A stretch of DNA of 39,242 nt, taken from the NCBI GenBank assembly GCA_910588615.1, contig CAJUOI010000019.1, positions 1 to 39,242 of the forward strand, given 5' to 3'. Of the stretch, positions 7,633 to 15,195 are shown piece by piece (positions within the stretch are counted from its first letter, which is position 1; the number at the start of each line of letters is the position of its first letter). The DNA is from an uncultured Christensenellaceae bacterium (lineage in GTDB: Bacteria > Bacillota > Clostridia > Christensenellales > Borkfalkiaceae). The position numbers and the translations under genes are program-made. The notes below the pieces were generated by a model. The model saw only the letters and a program-made list of their open reading frames with translations, was not told where the DNA came from and made no database searches.

Positions 7633-7714
7633 GTCCTCGCTTGAAAGTACAACTCTAAAAATTCTATTTTTTTAATGTCCCTATGGAACACACCCATTCA
7701 ACGGGAGGTTTGTT

Positions 7715-8827
7715 TTAACCGTTCATATATTCCGTCAAAATCCGATTCTGCACGTACAGATATTCGTCCTTGATTCTGGCGCCATCCCCCGCTTCCTCGA
7801 AATAGGAGGCGGTCTTTTTGTAAGCGTCGGCAAAGTCTTGTTTCCAATCGCTACCGAACGCCTTGCGGTATTCCGCCGAAGAAATCCCCCGCGCCGTGCG
7901 CAGAGCGAGCATAACGAATTCGAACTTCGCGTCCTCCGTTCTCACCTCTTCGCTCTCGACGACGGGCGGGAAACCAGATAAAATACATTTCATGTACTCG
8001 TCCAGATCAAAGGTGTTGGTAAAACGCTTTCCACACATAAACGAGCTTGCCGAAACACCGAAGCCGATATATTCGCCCCGCCGCCAATAGTTGAGGTTGT
8101 GGCGGCTCTCCTTGCCCTTTTGGGCGAAATTGCTGACCTCGTAGCGCTCGTAGCCTTTCTCCTTCAACAGCGCGTACGCGCCGTCGTACAGTGCGCGCAC
8201 CTCGTCGCCGTCGGGCAGCTCGCCGTTGAGATAGTCGGTATAGATCGGCGTGCCGTCCTCGGGCGTCAAAGCGTATACGGAAATATGGCTCGCACCGACG
8301 GCGGCGGCAAGCTCCACCGTCTTTTTTACGTCGCCCTCCGTCTGCCCCTTTAAGCCGAGCATGACGTCCACGGAAAAATTCTCCCCTTTCAACAGACGGG
8401 CGCAGGTCAGAAATTCGCGCACCGTGTGGATTCTGCCGATTTCACGCAGCTGCTCGTCGATTGCCGTCTGCAAGCCCACGGAAAAGCGGTTGATCCCCGC
8501 GCGCTTATAGATTGCGATTTTGCTTTCGCTTACCGTGCCCGGGTTCATCTCGATCGTGATTTCGGGGTTTTTCGAAAGACGGAAGCACTGCGTTATCTTC
8601 TTCATTGCCCCGTAAATATAATTCGGGTCGATTACCGACGGCGTGCCGCCGCCGAAATATACGGTATCGAACGTGAAAGCCCCAAGCTCCTTTCCGCGCA
8701 TTTCGATTTCTTTGTACAGACACGCCATATACGCCTCTGCAAAACTCAGCTTATTGGGAAAGGACGTAAAATCGCAATACGTGCACTTATGCTTACAAAA
8801 GGGAATATGGATATAGATACCGGACAT
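7715..8827 (-). CDS. hemW: Radical SAM heme chaperone HemW-like protein
   Basis: The N-terminal YIHIPFCKHKCTYCDF holds the CxxxCxxC motif binding the 4Fe-4S cluster and SAM, followed by YFGGGTPS and EMNPGT, all typical of the coproporphyrinogen III oxidase-like/HemW group. The HNLNYWRRGEYIGFGVSA segment is diagnostic of HemW rather than HemN. HemW is a heme-binding chaperone, not the oxidase, although it is often annotated as such. The length of 370 residues is normal. It starts 3 bases after the methyltransferase stop, and lepA-hemW linkage is common in Firmicutes. The gene forms the end of the lepA operon. Confidence 0.95.
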   Translation of the reverse strand: MSGIYIHIPFCKHKCTYCDFTSFPNKLSFAEAYMACLYKEIEMRGKELGAFTFDTVYFGGGTPSVIDPNYIYGAMKKITQCFRLSKNPEITIEMNPGTVSESKIAIYKRAGINRFSVGLQTAIDEQLREIGRIHTVREFLTCARLLKGENFSVDVMLGLKGQTEGDVKKTVELAAAVGASHISVYALTPEDGTPIYTDYLNGELPDGDEVRALYDGAYALLKEKGYERYEVSNFAQKGKESRHNLNYWRRGEYIGFGVSASSFMCGKRFTNTFDLDEYMKCILSGFPPVVESEEVRTEDAKFEFVMLALRTARGISSAEYRKAFGSDWKQDFADAYKKTASYFEEAGDGARIKDEYLYVQNRILTEYMNG

Positions 8828-8830
8828 ATT

Positions 8831-9133
8831 TTACTCTCTCCAAAGATATTGTTCCAAATCGACGAAACCGTTTATTACCTCCACGCCCTCTTCCCGCAAT
8901 AGGCGCGCCTGTACTTCGACCCCGCCGAACGCGAACGCAGGCGCCAGCCGCCCTTCGCGATTGACCACGCGGTGACAGGGGATGACCACGGGATAAGGAT
9001 TGCGGTGCAGAGCGTTACCCACCTGCCGTGCGGCGCGCGGACGCCCGATCGCCAAGGCGATCATTCCGTACGTTACCACCTTCCCTTTGGGAACCGTTTT
9101 TAAATACTCGTAAACTCTCTCGTCGAATTTCAC
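8831..9133 (-). CDS. Methylated-DNA--protein-cysteine methyltransferase (C-terminal-domain-only form)
   Basis: The 100-residue protein is the DNA-binding and active-site domain of the Ogt/MGMT family alone. It has the helix-turn-helix PKGKVVTYGMIA, RPRAARQVGNALHRNP with the arginine finger, and IPCHRVV. The Cys in PCHRV is the methyl acceptor. Alkyltransferase-like proteins have Trp there, so this should be a working suicide enzyme removing O6-alkyl groups from guanine. The start is GTG 9133 with only a distant AAGGG upstream. It sits between lepA and hemW on one transcript. Confidence 0.9.
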   Translation of the reverse strand: MKFDERVYEYLKTVPKGKVVTYGMIALAIGRPRAARQVGNALHRNPYPVVIPCHRVVNREGRLAPAFAFGGVEVQARLLREEGVEVINGFVDLEQYLWRE

Positions 9134-9188
9134 AATCGTCTGTTTCCCTTAGCGCGGTTATGCGTTCTACGCGACATTTGACAGTTTC

Positions 9189-11003
9189 TCATTTCTTGTC
9201 TTTATTCGTCTTTAAAATTTCCATAAACACTTCGCTGGGCACTTCTACCGAACCGACCTTGCGCATCCGCTTTTTCCCTTCTTTCTGCTTTTCGAGCAGC
9301 TTCTTCTTCCGTGTAATATCGCCGCCGTAGCATTTTGCAAGCACGTCTTTGCGCACCGCCTTTACCGTTTCACGAGCGATGATTTTCCCCCCGATCGCCG
9401 CCTGTACGGGAATTTCGAAAAGCTGGCGCGGAATGGCTTCCTTTAAATTTTCGCAAAGCGTTCTTCCGCGCGTATAGGCGTGATCCTCATGTACGATAAT
9501 AGAAAGCGCGTCGCAGATCTCGCCGTTTAAAAGAATATCGAGTTTGACGAGCTTGCTCTTTTCATAGCCGACGAGTTCGTAATCGAAACTCGCATAGCCG
9601 CGCGTCCTGCTCTTCAGTTCGTCGAAAAAGTCGTACACGATTTCGTTAAGCGGAAGCCGATATTCGAGGCGGACGCGGTGCGCGTCGAGATAGGTCATAT
9701 CCTTAAACACTCCCCGCTTGTCCTGACACAAATCCATGATCGGACCGAGATAATCGGGCGGCGAAAAAATTTCCGCTTTCACGATCGGCTCTTCCATATA
9801 ATCGATATCCGAAGGCGGCGGCAGGTGCGAGGGATTGTCCACGTAAAACTGCGTCCCGTCCGTCTTATGCACGAGATAGGATACGGAGGGCGCCGTGGTA
9901 ATGATGTCAAGGTTGAACTCCCGTTCGATGCGCTCCTGCATGATTTCCATATGCAAAAGCCCCAAAAAACCGCAGCGAAACCCGAAGCCGAGCGCCGCCG
10001 AATTGTCGGGCTCGAACACGAGCGCAGCGTCGTTGAGTTTGAGCTTTAAAATCGCGTCGCGCAAGTCCTGAAACCTGCTGCCGTCCAAGGGATAAATACC
10101 GCAGAAAACCACGGGCTGCACCTTTTTATAGCCGGGAAGCGGCGCGGCGGCAGGCAGCACCGCGCTCGTTACGGTGTCGCCGACGGCGACCTCCTCGATG
10201 GACTTGATGCTTGCGGCAATATACCCTACCTCGCCCGCCGCAAGACTGCCCTTGGATTGCAATTGCGGCGCAAATACCCCCGTTTCGGTAACCTCGTACG
10301 TCTTGTCCGAAAGAAAGGTTTTGATCTTGTCTCCTGTCTTTACGCTTCCGTCCATGACCCGCACGAAGAGAATAACGCCCTTGTAATTGTCGTAATAGCT
10401 GTCGAAAATGAGCGCGGAAAGCGGTTTGTCGGTATCCCCCGCAGGCGGCGGAACGCACTTTACCACCGCCTCGAGAATATCGCGGATATTCGTACCCTCC
10501 TTGGCAGAAACACAGGGACACCCCTCGGTGTCCAGCCCGATAACGTCCTCGATCTCCTTTTTCGTTTCCTCGATCTGCGCCGATTGCAAATCGATTTTAT
10601 TGATGACGGGCACGATTTCCAAATCGTTTTCGAGCGCGAGATATACGTTGGCAAGCGTCTGCGCCTCGATCCCCTGCGTCGCGTCCACCACGAGCAGCGC
10701 CCCCTCGCATGCGGCAAGCGAACGGCTGACCTCATAGGTAAAGTCTACGTGTCCGGGCGTGTCGATCAAATTAAACTCGTACTCGTTCCCGTCGAGCGCG
10801 GTATAGTACATTCGGACGGGCGTAAGCTTGATGGTGATGCCCCGCTCCCGCTCGATATCCATGCTGTCGAGCAGTTGCTCTTCCATATCGCGTTTGGATA
10901 CCTGCCCCGTAAGCTCCATAATGCGGTCGGCAATGGTGCTCTTGCCGTGGTCGATATGCGCGATAATGCAAAAATTCCGAATAAATTGATTGGGCTTCGC
11001 CAT
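9189..11003 (-). CDS. lepA: Elongation factor 4 (LepA), translational GTPase
   Basis: A ribosome-associated GTPase that can back-translocate tRNAs. G motifs are in order: AHIDHGKST (G1, residues 14-22), GITIKLTPVRM (G2), DTPGHVDF (G3), NKID (G4). Domains II-IV follow, then the LepA-specific C-terminus with RKDVLAKCYGGDITRKKKLL, which distinguishes it from EF-G. The length of 604 residues is standard. GGAG lies 5 bases before ATG 11003. It is the first gene of an operon with the methylguanine methyltransferase and hemW. Confidence 0.98.
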   Translation of the reverse strand: MAKPNQFIRNFCIIAHIDHGKSTIADRIMELTGQVSKRDMEEQLLDSMDIERERGITIKLTPVRMYYTALDGNEYEFNLIDTPGHVDFTYEVSRSLAACEGALLVVDATQGIEAQTLANVYLALENDLEIVPVINKIDLQSAQIEETKKEIEDVIGLDTEGCPCVSAKEGTNIRDILEAVVKCVPPPAGDTDKPLSALIFDSYYDNYKGVILFVRVMDGSVKTGDKIKTFLSDKTYEVTETGVFAPQLQSKGSLAAGEVGYIAASIKSIEEVAVGDTVTSAVLPAAAPLPGYKKVQPVVFCGIYPLDGSRFQDLRDAILKLKLNDAALVFEPDNSAALGFGFRCGFLGLLHMEIMQERIEREFNLDIITTAPSVSYLVHKTDGTQFYVDNPSHLPPPSDIDYMEEPIVKAEIFSPPDYLGPIMDLCQDKRGVFKDMTYLDAHRVRLEYRLPLNEIVYDFFDELKSRTRGYASFDYELVGYEKSKLVKLDILLNGEICDALSIIVHEDHAYTRGRTLCENLKEAIPRQLFEIPVQAAIGGKIIARETVKAVRKDVLAKCYGGDITRKKKLLEKQKEGKKRMRKVGSVEVPSEVFMEILKTNKDKK

Positions 11004-11047
11004 AAAAACTCCGTAAAAAGAGAATATTTCAAAAAATCTTTGACTTT

Positions 11048-11076
11048 ATTATAATAAATCCCAAAAAATTTTGCAA
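11048..11076 (-). promoter_or_regulatory. lepA promoter
   Basis: TTGCAA (11076-11071), 17 bases, TATAAT (11053-11048). The leader is about 38 bases. Its -35 box is one of three evenly spaced TTGCAA copies shared with the divergent promoter. Confidence 0.85.
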
Positions 11077-11082
11077 CCCCTA

Positions 11083-11111
11083 TTGCAATTTTCATTGCAA
11101 TTTGGTAAAAT
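11083..11111 (+). promoter_or_regulatory. GDPD promoter giving a leaderless mRNA
   Basis: TTGCAA (11083-11088), 17 bases, TAAAAT (11106-11111). The start codon at 11118 is 6 bases after the -10 box, so the A of the ATG is the expected +1. There is no Shine-Dalgarno sequence. Confidence 0.8.
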
Positions 11112-11117
11112 ATTCTT

Positions 11118-11861
11118 ATGGAACTGTCAACACTTTTACAAAAACCCGTTGCGCACCGCGGCTTGCACGACGACACCGCGCCCGAAAACAGCATCGCCGC
11201 CTTCCGCGCCGCCGTTTCCTACGGCTATCCCATCGAAATGGACGTGCGGCTCTCCAAGGACGGAGAAATCGTCGTCTTTCACGATGCTTCCCTTGCGCGA
11301 ATGACGGGTGCAAATTTAAATGTTGCCGACTGCACCGCCGAAGAGCTTTCGCTTTTACACCTTGCGGGTTCGCAGGAACATATTCCTCTCTTCTCCGACT
11401 TCCTGCGGGAGATAGACGGAAAAGTTCCCCTCTTGATAGAAATTAAAAATATGCCCTCCGTGAACAAGAAAGCGTTTGCCGCACACCTTGCCGAGGCGCT
11501 GAAAGACTATCGGGGAGAATACGCCGTACAGAGCTTTCAGCCCTTCTACCTGAGCGCGTTCAAGAAGCACCGCCCCGACGTGCCCTGCGGCGTGCTGGCG
11601 ACGGCAACATCCTCCAAAGCAGATTTCGACAATTCCCCGATGTGGAAAATGAAGGCGCGCGCGGTAAAGAATATGAGCTTTAACAACATGATAAAGCCGG
11701 ACTTTATCAGCTACCACTACGCCGACTATCCGCAGAAATCGACGGAGAAATTCAAGGGCAAAAAATTTGCCTGGACGGTACGCTCCCCCGATGAGGAAGC
11801 CTACGCCAGAAAGTACGCCGACAATATCATCTTCGAAGGATATATCCCTACCGTAAAATAA
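11118..11861 (+). CDS. Glycerophosphodiester phosphodiesterase
   Basis: Hydrolyses glycerophosphodiesters to glycerol 3-phosphate and an alcohol. The family signature is complete: VAHRGLHDDTAPENS near the N-terminus (catalytic His, metal-binding Glu), then EMDVRLSKDGEIVVFHD (metal ligands and second His), LLIEIKN (metal Glu) and FAWTVRSPDE near the C-terminus. At 247 residues with no signal peptide it is a cytoplasmic GDPD. The catalytic block starts 12 residues in, so ATG 11118 must be the start, which supports the leaderless reading. It is divergent from lepA. Confidence 0.95.
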   Translation: MELSTLLQKPVAHRGLHDDTAPENSIAAFRAAVSYGYPIEMDVRLSKDGEIVVFHDASLARMTGANLNVADCTAEELSLLHLAGSQEHIPLFSDFLREIDGKVPLLIEIKNMPSVNKKAFAAHLAEALKDYRGEYAVQSFQPFYLSAFKKHRPDVPCGVLATATSSKADFDNSPMWKMKARAVKNMSFNNMIKPDFISYHYADYPQKSTEKFKGKKFAWTVRSPDEEAYARKYADNIIFEGYIPTVK

Positions 11862-11866
11862 AATGA

Positions 11867-11896
11867 CGCCGCCCGTAATCGGGCGGCGGTTTTTTG
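11867..11896. terminator. Bidirectional terminator
   Basis: CGCCGCCCG (11867-11875), loop TAAT, CGGGCGGCG (11880-11888), then GTTTTTTG on the plus strand. The minus strand continues CATTTTATTTTA. It lies between convergent genes. Confidence 0.9.
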
Positions 11897-12439
11897 TTAT
11901 TTCCTTACGAGAACTCCGTCTATCGTCGTAAAATATTGGTTTTCGGCGCGAAGCTCGTAACGAATGTTGACTTCGTAGATAACGTCCAGCTCGCCCGTTC
12001 TCTCTTTTTCGCCGTCGTAGTAATAATAATGGTCTCGGCGCAGCGTGCTCTTCCGAAGTGCCGAACCGATTTCCGCCGTAAACGTCAGCGGAACGATTTC
12101 CGCCGTACTCCCGTAGGGAAGGCTGTCATCCCATGTACCAGACGAGTTGGAAATTTTAAAATAAACCATAAACGCTATCGGTACGCCTCTTCCCGCATAA
12201 CCTCCGAGCTCTTCCACACGGTGTCCCTCAACCGTATCCGCCACGGAAAACCGCATATTGTCGTAATCCCAGTCCCATTCATATCCCCAACAGAACGCAT
12301 ACGACGAAAATTTCCCGTAACAGTACTGCACACGGTCAACTGTCTTATCCTTGTCGAAGGCAAGAGAACAATTACAGGCGGAAAAAGTGCAACACGCCAT
12401 AAAGAGCGCTAAAAATGCCAATGAAATTTTTTTAGCCAT
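11897..12439 (-). CDS. Putative lipoprotein, unknown function
   Basis: A 180-residue exported protein. The signal segment SLAFLALFMACCTFSACNCS ends in FSAC, a good lipobox with Cys at about residue 22. The mature part is rich in aromatic residues (CWGYEWDWDYD, DHYYYYDGEKE) and in beta-forming stretches. I recognise no family. Its start overlaps the end of the C39-like gene by 8 bases, so the two are translationally coupled and may act together at the cell surface. Base composition is closer to the GC-rich neighbours than that of the upstream gene. Confidence 0.75.
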   Translation of the reverse strand: MAKKISLAFLALFMACCTFSACNCSLAFDKDKTVDRVQYCYGKFSSYAFCWGYEWDWDYDNMRFSVADTVEGHRVEELGGYAGRGVPIAFMVYFKISNSSGTWDDSLPYGSTAEIVPLTFTAEIGSALRKSTLRRDHYYYYDGEKERTGELDVIYEVNIRYELRAENQYFTTIDGVLVRK

Positions 12440-13627
12440 AAATAATGTACCCCACTATAAAAGGTTGCTTACCGTTAAAATCCGAAGGACAAGTTCCCGT
12501 TCTTACCTTAGCATTATACGACCTATAATTATTATATCCACCTTGAAGCACAATTCCGTTTTTCCAACTTCCATGCAGATAAAACGTATGTAATCCCGTC
12601 GTTATAGGATTATTCCAATTGGACATAATCAAATGCGCTTGCGGAGCATACGATACTTCGGAATCAAAACTGCTTTCAGTAAAGCACCTCATATAACGAA
12701 TTTTTTCTTTTTTGAAATACCGATATATTTCGCGCGGGTTTGAGCCCAAAAATCCCCAGCCGCAATCAAATTCAATTCCCCATTTTTCAAACTTATAAAT
12801 CGTTTCGGACAGCGGCTCACCTCTCCCCATCGCTAACATTGCATTATACACTGCGGCGACCTCACAGCCTTTATTATAAAATTTTGCAAAACCAAAATCA
12901 TAGTTAGCGCAACTTGAATCCGTTTGCCACTCTATATAACCTATTACGCCGCTGTCTCTTGCTTGATTTTTTTCATAATTTTTTTCCGCCTTAATCTGCT
13001 CTGCCGTTCGTGCAACGGCAGCATAAACGGGAACCACCACTCTGATAAATCTTTTTAAAAAGCTTAAAAGACGCGACCTTTGCGGACCGACCTTTTGAGG
13101 AGAATTTATTAATCCGGCAGAACTAAGAGCTTCTTCCATAATATCGCCCAAAGCCGTATCATCCGAATACGTACCAATACGATAAATATGTCCATCATCA
13201 TCTTCTAAAATCGTACCGTTCAAAGCGCCACTAGTTTTTATTGTAGCAGGGACCGTATAATTTTCCGTCTGTTCACCGTTGCTTATTTGCAGCTCAAAAC
13301 ACATATTATCTTCCCCATGGAAGTAGCAGTCGTAAGTTATTTCTTCAACTGAAATAATCGTACTTTTAGCAACACAATGCACAGAACAATCATCAGGAAT
13401 TTCTTCGCAGTTTTCCGCCGTTTCTACAATGAAATCGTTATACATCGCACCATAATACTCTACGAAACGAAAATCTTCCTCTTCCTCATCATCGTATAAA
13501 ATTTCAACGTCAGGAATTGTATCCGCTTTTGCCGACACGTGAAACGAATGGATTAAAAGACCAATCCCATTACGACAGCGATTAAAACGGCTACTCCGCT
13601 TAATTTAAAAAATTTAGACTTTTGCAT
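12432..13627 (-). pseudogene. Secreted C39-like cysteine protease domain protein, frameshift in the signal peptide
   Basis: From ATG 13627 (GGAGG 6 bases upstream) the frame reads MQKSKFFKLSGVAVLIAVVM then GLVF and stops at 13553-13555. One base earlier in phase the sequence continues LLIHSFHVSAKA and then 368 further codons. Together the two parts make one ideal signal peptide, so a single missing base near 13556-13565 best explains it. Downstream are an acidic N-terminal region and, at about residues 215-368, a peptidase C39-like fold. That fold has the Cys in NKGCEVAAVYNAML, then QAHLIMSNWNNPIT, and the His in TGLHTFYLHGSW. The GTG at 13538 would give a protein without export signal. The region is AT-rich. 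A sequencing error or phase switching cannot be excluded. Confidence 0.65.
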
Positions 13628-13640
13628 TTTTTACCTCCAT

Positions 13641-13669
13641 AAGTTATTTTTATATTTAATTTCTGTCAA
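13641..13669 (-). promoter_or_regulatory. Possible promoter of the C39-like gene
   Basis: A perfect TTGACA (13669-13664) lies in the gap behind the upstream terminator. At 17 bases the -10 would be TAACTT, a poor match, and I see no better one. Confidence 0.35.
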
Positions 13670-13684
13670 ATGAATTTTAAAAAT

Positions 13685-13715
13685 ATTTAAAACCCCTGCG
13701 CAGTGCGCAGGGGTT
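13685..13715 (-). terminator. Strong terminator
   Basis: Arms 13691-13701 and 13705-13715 pair over 11 bp (AACCCCTGCGC / GCGCAGGGGTT) with a three-base loop. T-rich sequence follows on the minus strand, and GTTTTTTC follows on the plus strand. It ends the HMA-lipoprotein transcript. Confidence 0.85.
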
Positions 13716-13718
13716 TTT

Positions 13719-14210
13719 TCAACTTCTTCCTTCGAATACCGCCAGCAGGCTTTTCTCTTCGAACCAGACGAACAAGACGCCATCCACGGCAAAATCGCCG
13801 TATTCCTGCGGCTCGTATTCACCGAGCGAATACCAATATTCCCCGCTGAAATCGGGCGCGTACTCCTCGGGCACGTTCAGACGGCATACCGTCGCGCTCG
13901 CCTCCTCTTCCAGACGGGCGCAATAAGCGCCGTCGGTTTTTACGCTACAGCCCTCCAATTCGCCCAGACAGAACGCCGTAAAACGCTCCGTCGTCATCTG
14001 TTCGCCCTTACCTGTAAACACCGTATACGAATACCCGTCGCCGAACCAGCCAAAGCTGTCCTCGTGATATATAGTCTGTAACCCGCGCGGCAAATTTACG
14101 CCCCAACGGGTGCGGATCGAATCCGCCTCGGACGAGGCGCAACCCGCAAACATAGCCGCCGCAAGCGCGCACAGCGCGGCGACGACTGCCCCGAATTTCA
14201 TGCGTTTCAT
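13719..14210 (-). CDS. Putative lipoprotein downstream of the HMA protein
   Basis: The 163-residue product starts at ATG 14210, whose A is also the last base of the upstream TAA. The segment MKFGAVVAALCALAAAMFAGC has a clear lipobox (FAGC, Cys near residue 26). The mature domain contains WGVNLPRGLQTIYHED, YSYTVFTGKGEQ and a C-terminal VLFVWFEEKSLLAVFEGRS. No known family comes to mind. The longer upstream reading in this frame is antisense-like overlap with the HMA gene and is not the start. Coupling to the HMA gene suggests, but does not prove, a metal-related role. Confidence 0.75.
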   Translation of the reverse strand: MKRMKFGAVVAALCALAAAMFAGCASSEADSIRTRWGVNLPRGLQTIYHEDSFGWFGDGYSYTVFTGKGEQMTTERFTAFCLGELEGCSVKTDGAYCARLEEEASATVCRLNVPEEYAPDFSGEYWYSLGEYEPQEYGDFAVDGVLFVWFEEKSLLAVFEGRS

Positions 14211-14434
14211 TAACCGAACAATCCCTTTCTTACACGGATTTCTTTTACCGCAAATCCCGCATCCGTAACGCAGGCGGCAAGCTCTTCGTCCTTTAACGTG
14301 CTTTCTACGAGAATGACGCCCTTTTTGAAATTCGCTCTTGCGCCCGTTACGCCGTCGAGCAAAAGCAACTTCTTTTCCGCGCGCTCCGCGCACCGTTTGC
14401 AACACATTCCGTCCACTTCGATAACCCGTTTCAT
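14210..14434 (-). CDS. Heavy-metal-associated (HMA) domain protein, CopZ-like
   Basis: The whole 74-residue protein is one ferredoxin-like HMA domain: RVIEVDGMCCKRCAERAEKK carries the MxCxxC metal site with an extra Cys, followed by the beta segments GARANFKKGVILVES and the end AACVTDAGFAVKEIRV. Such proteins chaperone Cu(I) or similar soft metals to P-type ATPases. No ATPase is in the window, so the partner is unknown. The start ATG 14434 lies 6 bases behind a TATAAT box and has no Shine-Dalgarno sequence (leaderless). Confidence 0.9.
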   Translation of the reverse strand: MKRVIEVDGMCCKRCAERAEKKLLLLDGVTGARANFKKGVILVESTLKDEELAACVTDAGFAVKEIRVRKGLFG

Positions 14435-14440
14435 GCGCCC

Positions 14441-14469
14441 ATTATACCTTATTTTGCGGAAGCTGTAAA
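14441..14469 (-). promoter_or_regulatory. HMA-gene promoter giving a leaderless mRNA
   Basis: TTTACA (14469-14464), 17 bases, TATAAT (14446-14441). The A of ATG 14434 is the predicted +1. The promoter lies inside the 3' end of the upstream membrane-protein gene, and the -10 box overlaps its TAA stop. Confidence 0.85.
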
Positions 14470-15143
14470 GCGTTCTTGCGATATTTTACCGCACGCGCCA
14501 ACGCAACCGCAGAAAGCACGATTAACAGCCCCCATACGGCAAAGCTCGTGCAAGCGCAGAGGATAAACATATCGCCTTCGATCCTGCCGTCCGTTACCAT
14601 GAGCAGAGTGTATTGCAGGGTAAGCACGGACACGAGCGCATCCACCACGTTTACCGTTTTCAGCATCCTCACACCCGGCTCCGTCGACTTTCTCGTTTTT
14701 ATGTAGTTCACGATAGAAAGCGTGATTTTATAGGTGGTATACGCCGCCATGGCGATCGCGGGAATCAGAGAATACGCCACTCTCTTTTGCTGCAACACCA
14801 TCATGGAAATCGGGGTTATCAGCGCGAAATCAATGACGAACAGAGATGCGCTCTGAAATAAAAACAGCTTGGCGCGCCGCTGTTCGCCGACTTCGGGCGG
14901 TAGCTTTGCCTTGCGGTAACGGTATTCGGACGCGAACACGAATGCCCTGATGAATACGAGCAGTGCGTAGTAAATCGCAATTCCCGCATTCCACGACGTG
15001 CGATAACGCGCCGCAAGAAAGACGTTATAGCCCGTAAAGATCAACGTTACCGTAAAAGAGCATACGGCGGAACAGAACGTCCGAAAAGCGTAATCGTTTT
15101 TCAGCCGTTTAAAAAAACCGACGAATGCTCCTTCTTTTTTCAT
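14442..15143 (-). CDS. Six-helix integral membrane protein, unknown function
   Basis: A 233-residue protein with six hydrophobic segments (for example TFCSAVCSFTVTLIFTGYNV, GIAIYYALLVFIRAFVF, LFVIDFALITPISMMV, MFILCACTSFAVWGLLIVL). It also has basic loops and a charged C-terminal tail, the layout of a small polytopic membrane protein. No transporter or enzyme motif is visible. ATG 15143 is chosen because GGGAGG lies 5-6 bases upstream; the frame is open further, but without a better start. A terminator separates it from the large surface-protein gene upstream, and no promoter was clear in the short gap. Confidence 0.8.
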   Translation of the reverse strand: MKKEGAFVGFFKRLKNDYAFRTFCSAVCSFTVTLIFTGYNVFLAARYRTSWNAGIAIYYALLVFIRAFVFASEYRYRKAKLPPEVGEQRRAKLFLFQSASLFVIDFALITPISMMVLQQKRVAYSLIPAIAMAAYTTYKITLSIVNYIKTRKSTEPGVRMLKTVNVVDALVSVLTLQYTLLMVTDGRIEGDMFILCACTSFAVWGLLIVLSAVALARAVKYRKNALQLPQNKV

Positions 15144-15155
15144 CACATCCTCCCG

Positions 15156-15187
15156 ACGAAAAGCCGCCCCTTGCAAGGGGCGGCTTT
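15156..15187 (-). terminator. Terminator of the 789-residue surface protein gene
   Basis: A perfect 28-base palindrome at 15160-15187, with 11-bp GC-rich arms around TTGCAA. It starts 9 bases after the stop codon and is followed by TTTTCG on the minus strand. Confidence 0.8.
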
Positions 15188-15195
15188 GAAATCGA

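Larger units (their letters stand above)
7159..7708. mobile_element. AT-rich island with imperfect inverted ends
   Basis: The left end reads CCTCCCGTT (7159-7167), 10 bases, CCATAGGGA (7178-7186). The right end carries the same two blocks inverted: TCCCTATGG (7678-7686), 13 bases, AACGGGAGG (7700-7708). The ends sit directly behind the stop codons of two convergent genes. The inside is visibly AT-rich and holds a hairpin, a palindrome, a promoter, a 55-codon ORF and a 17-bp dyad. This looks like a small insertion (MITE-like or cassette-like). No transposase is present and I could not define target duplications. An alternative is a conserved 3'-UTR motif present behind both genes. Confidence 0.45.
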
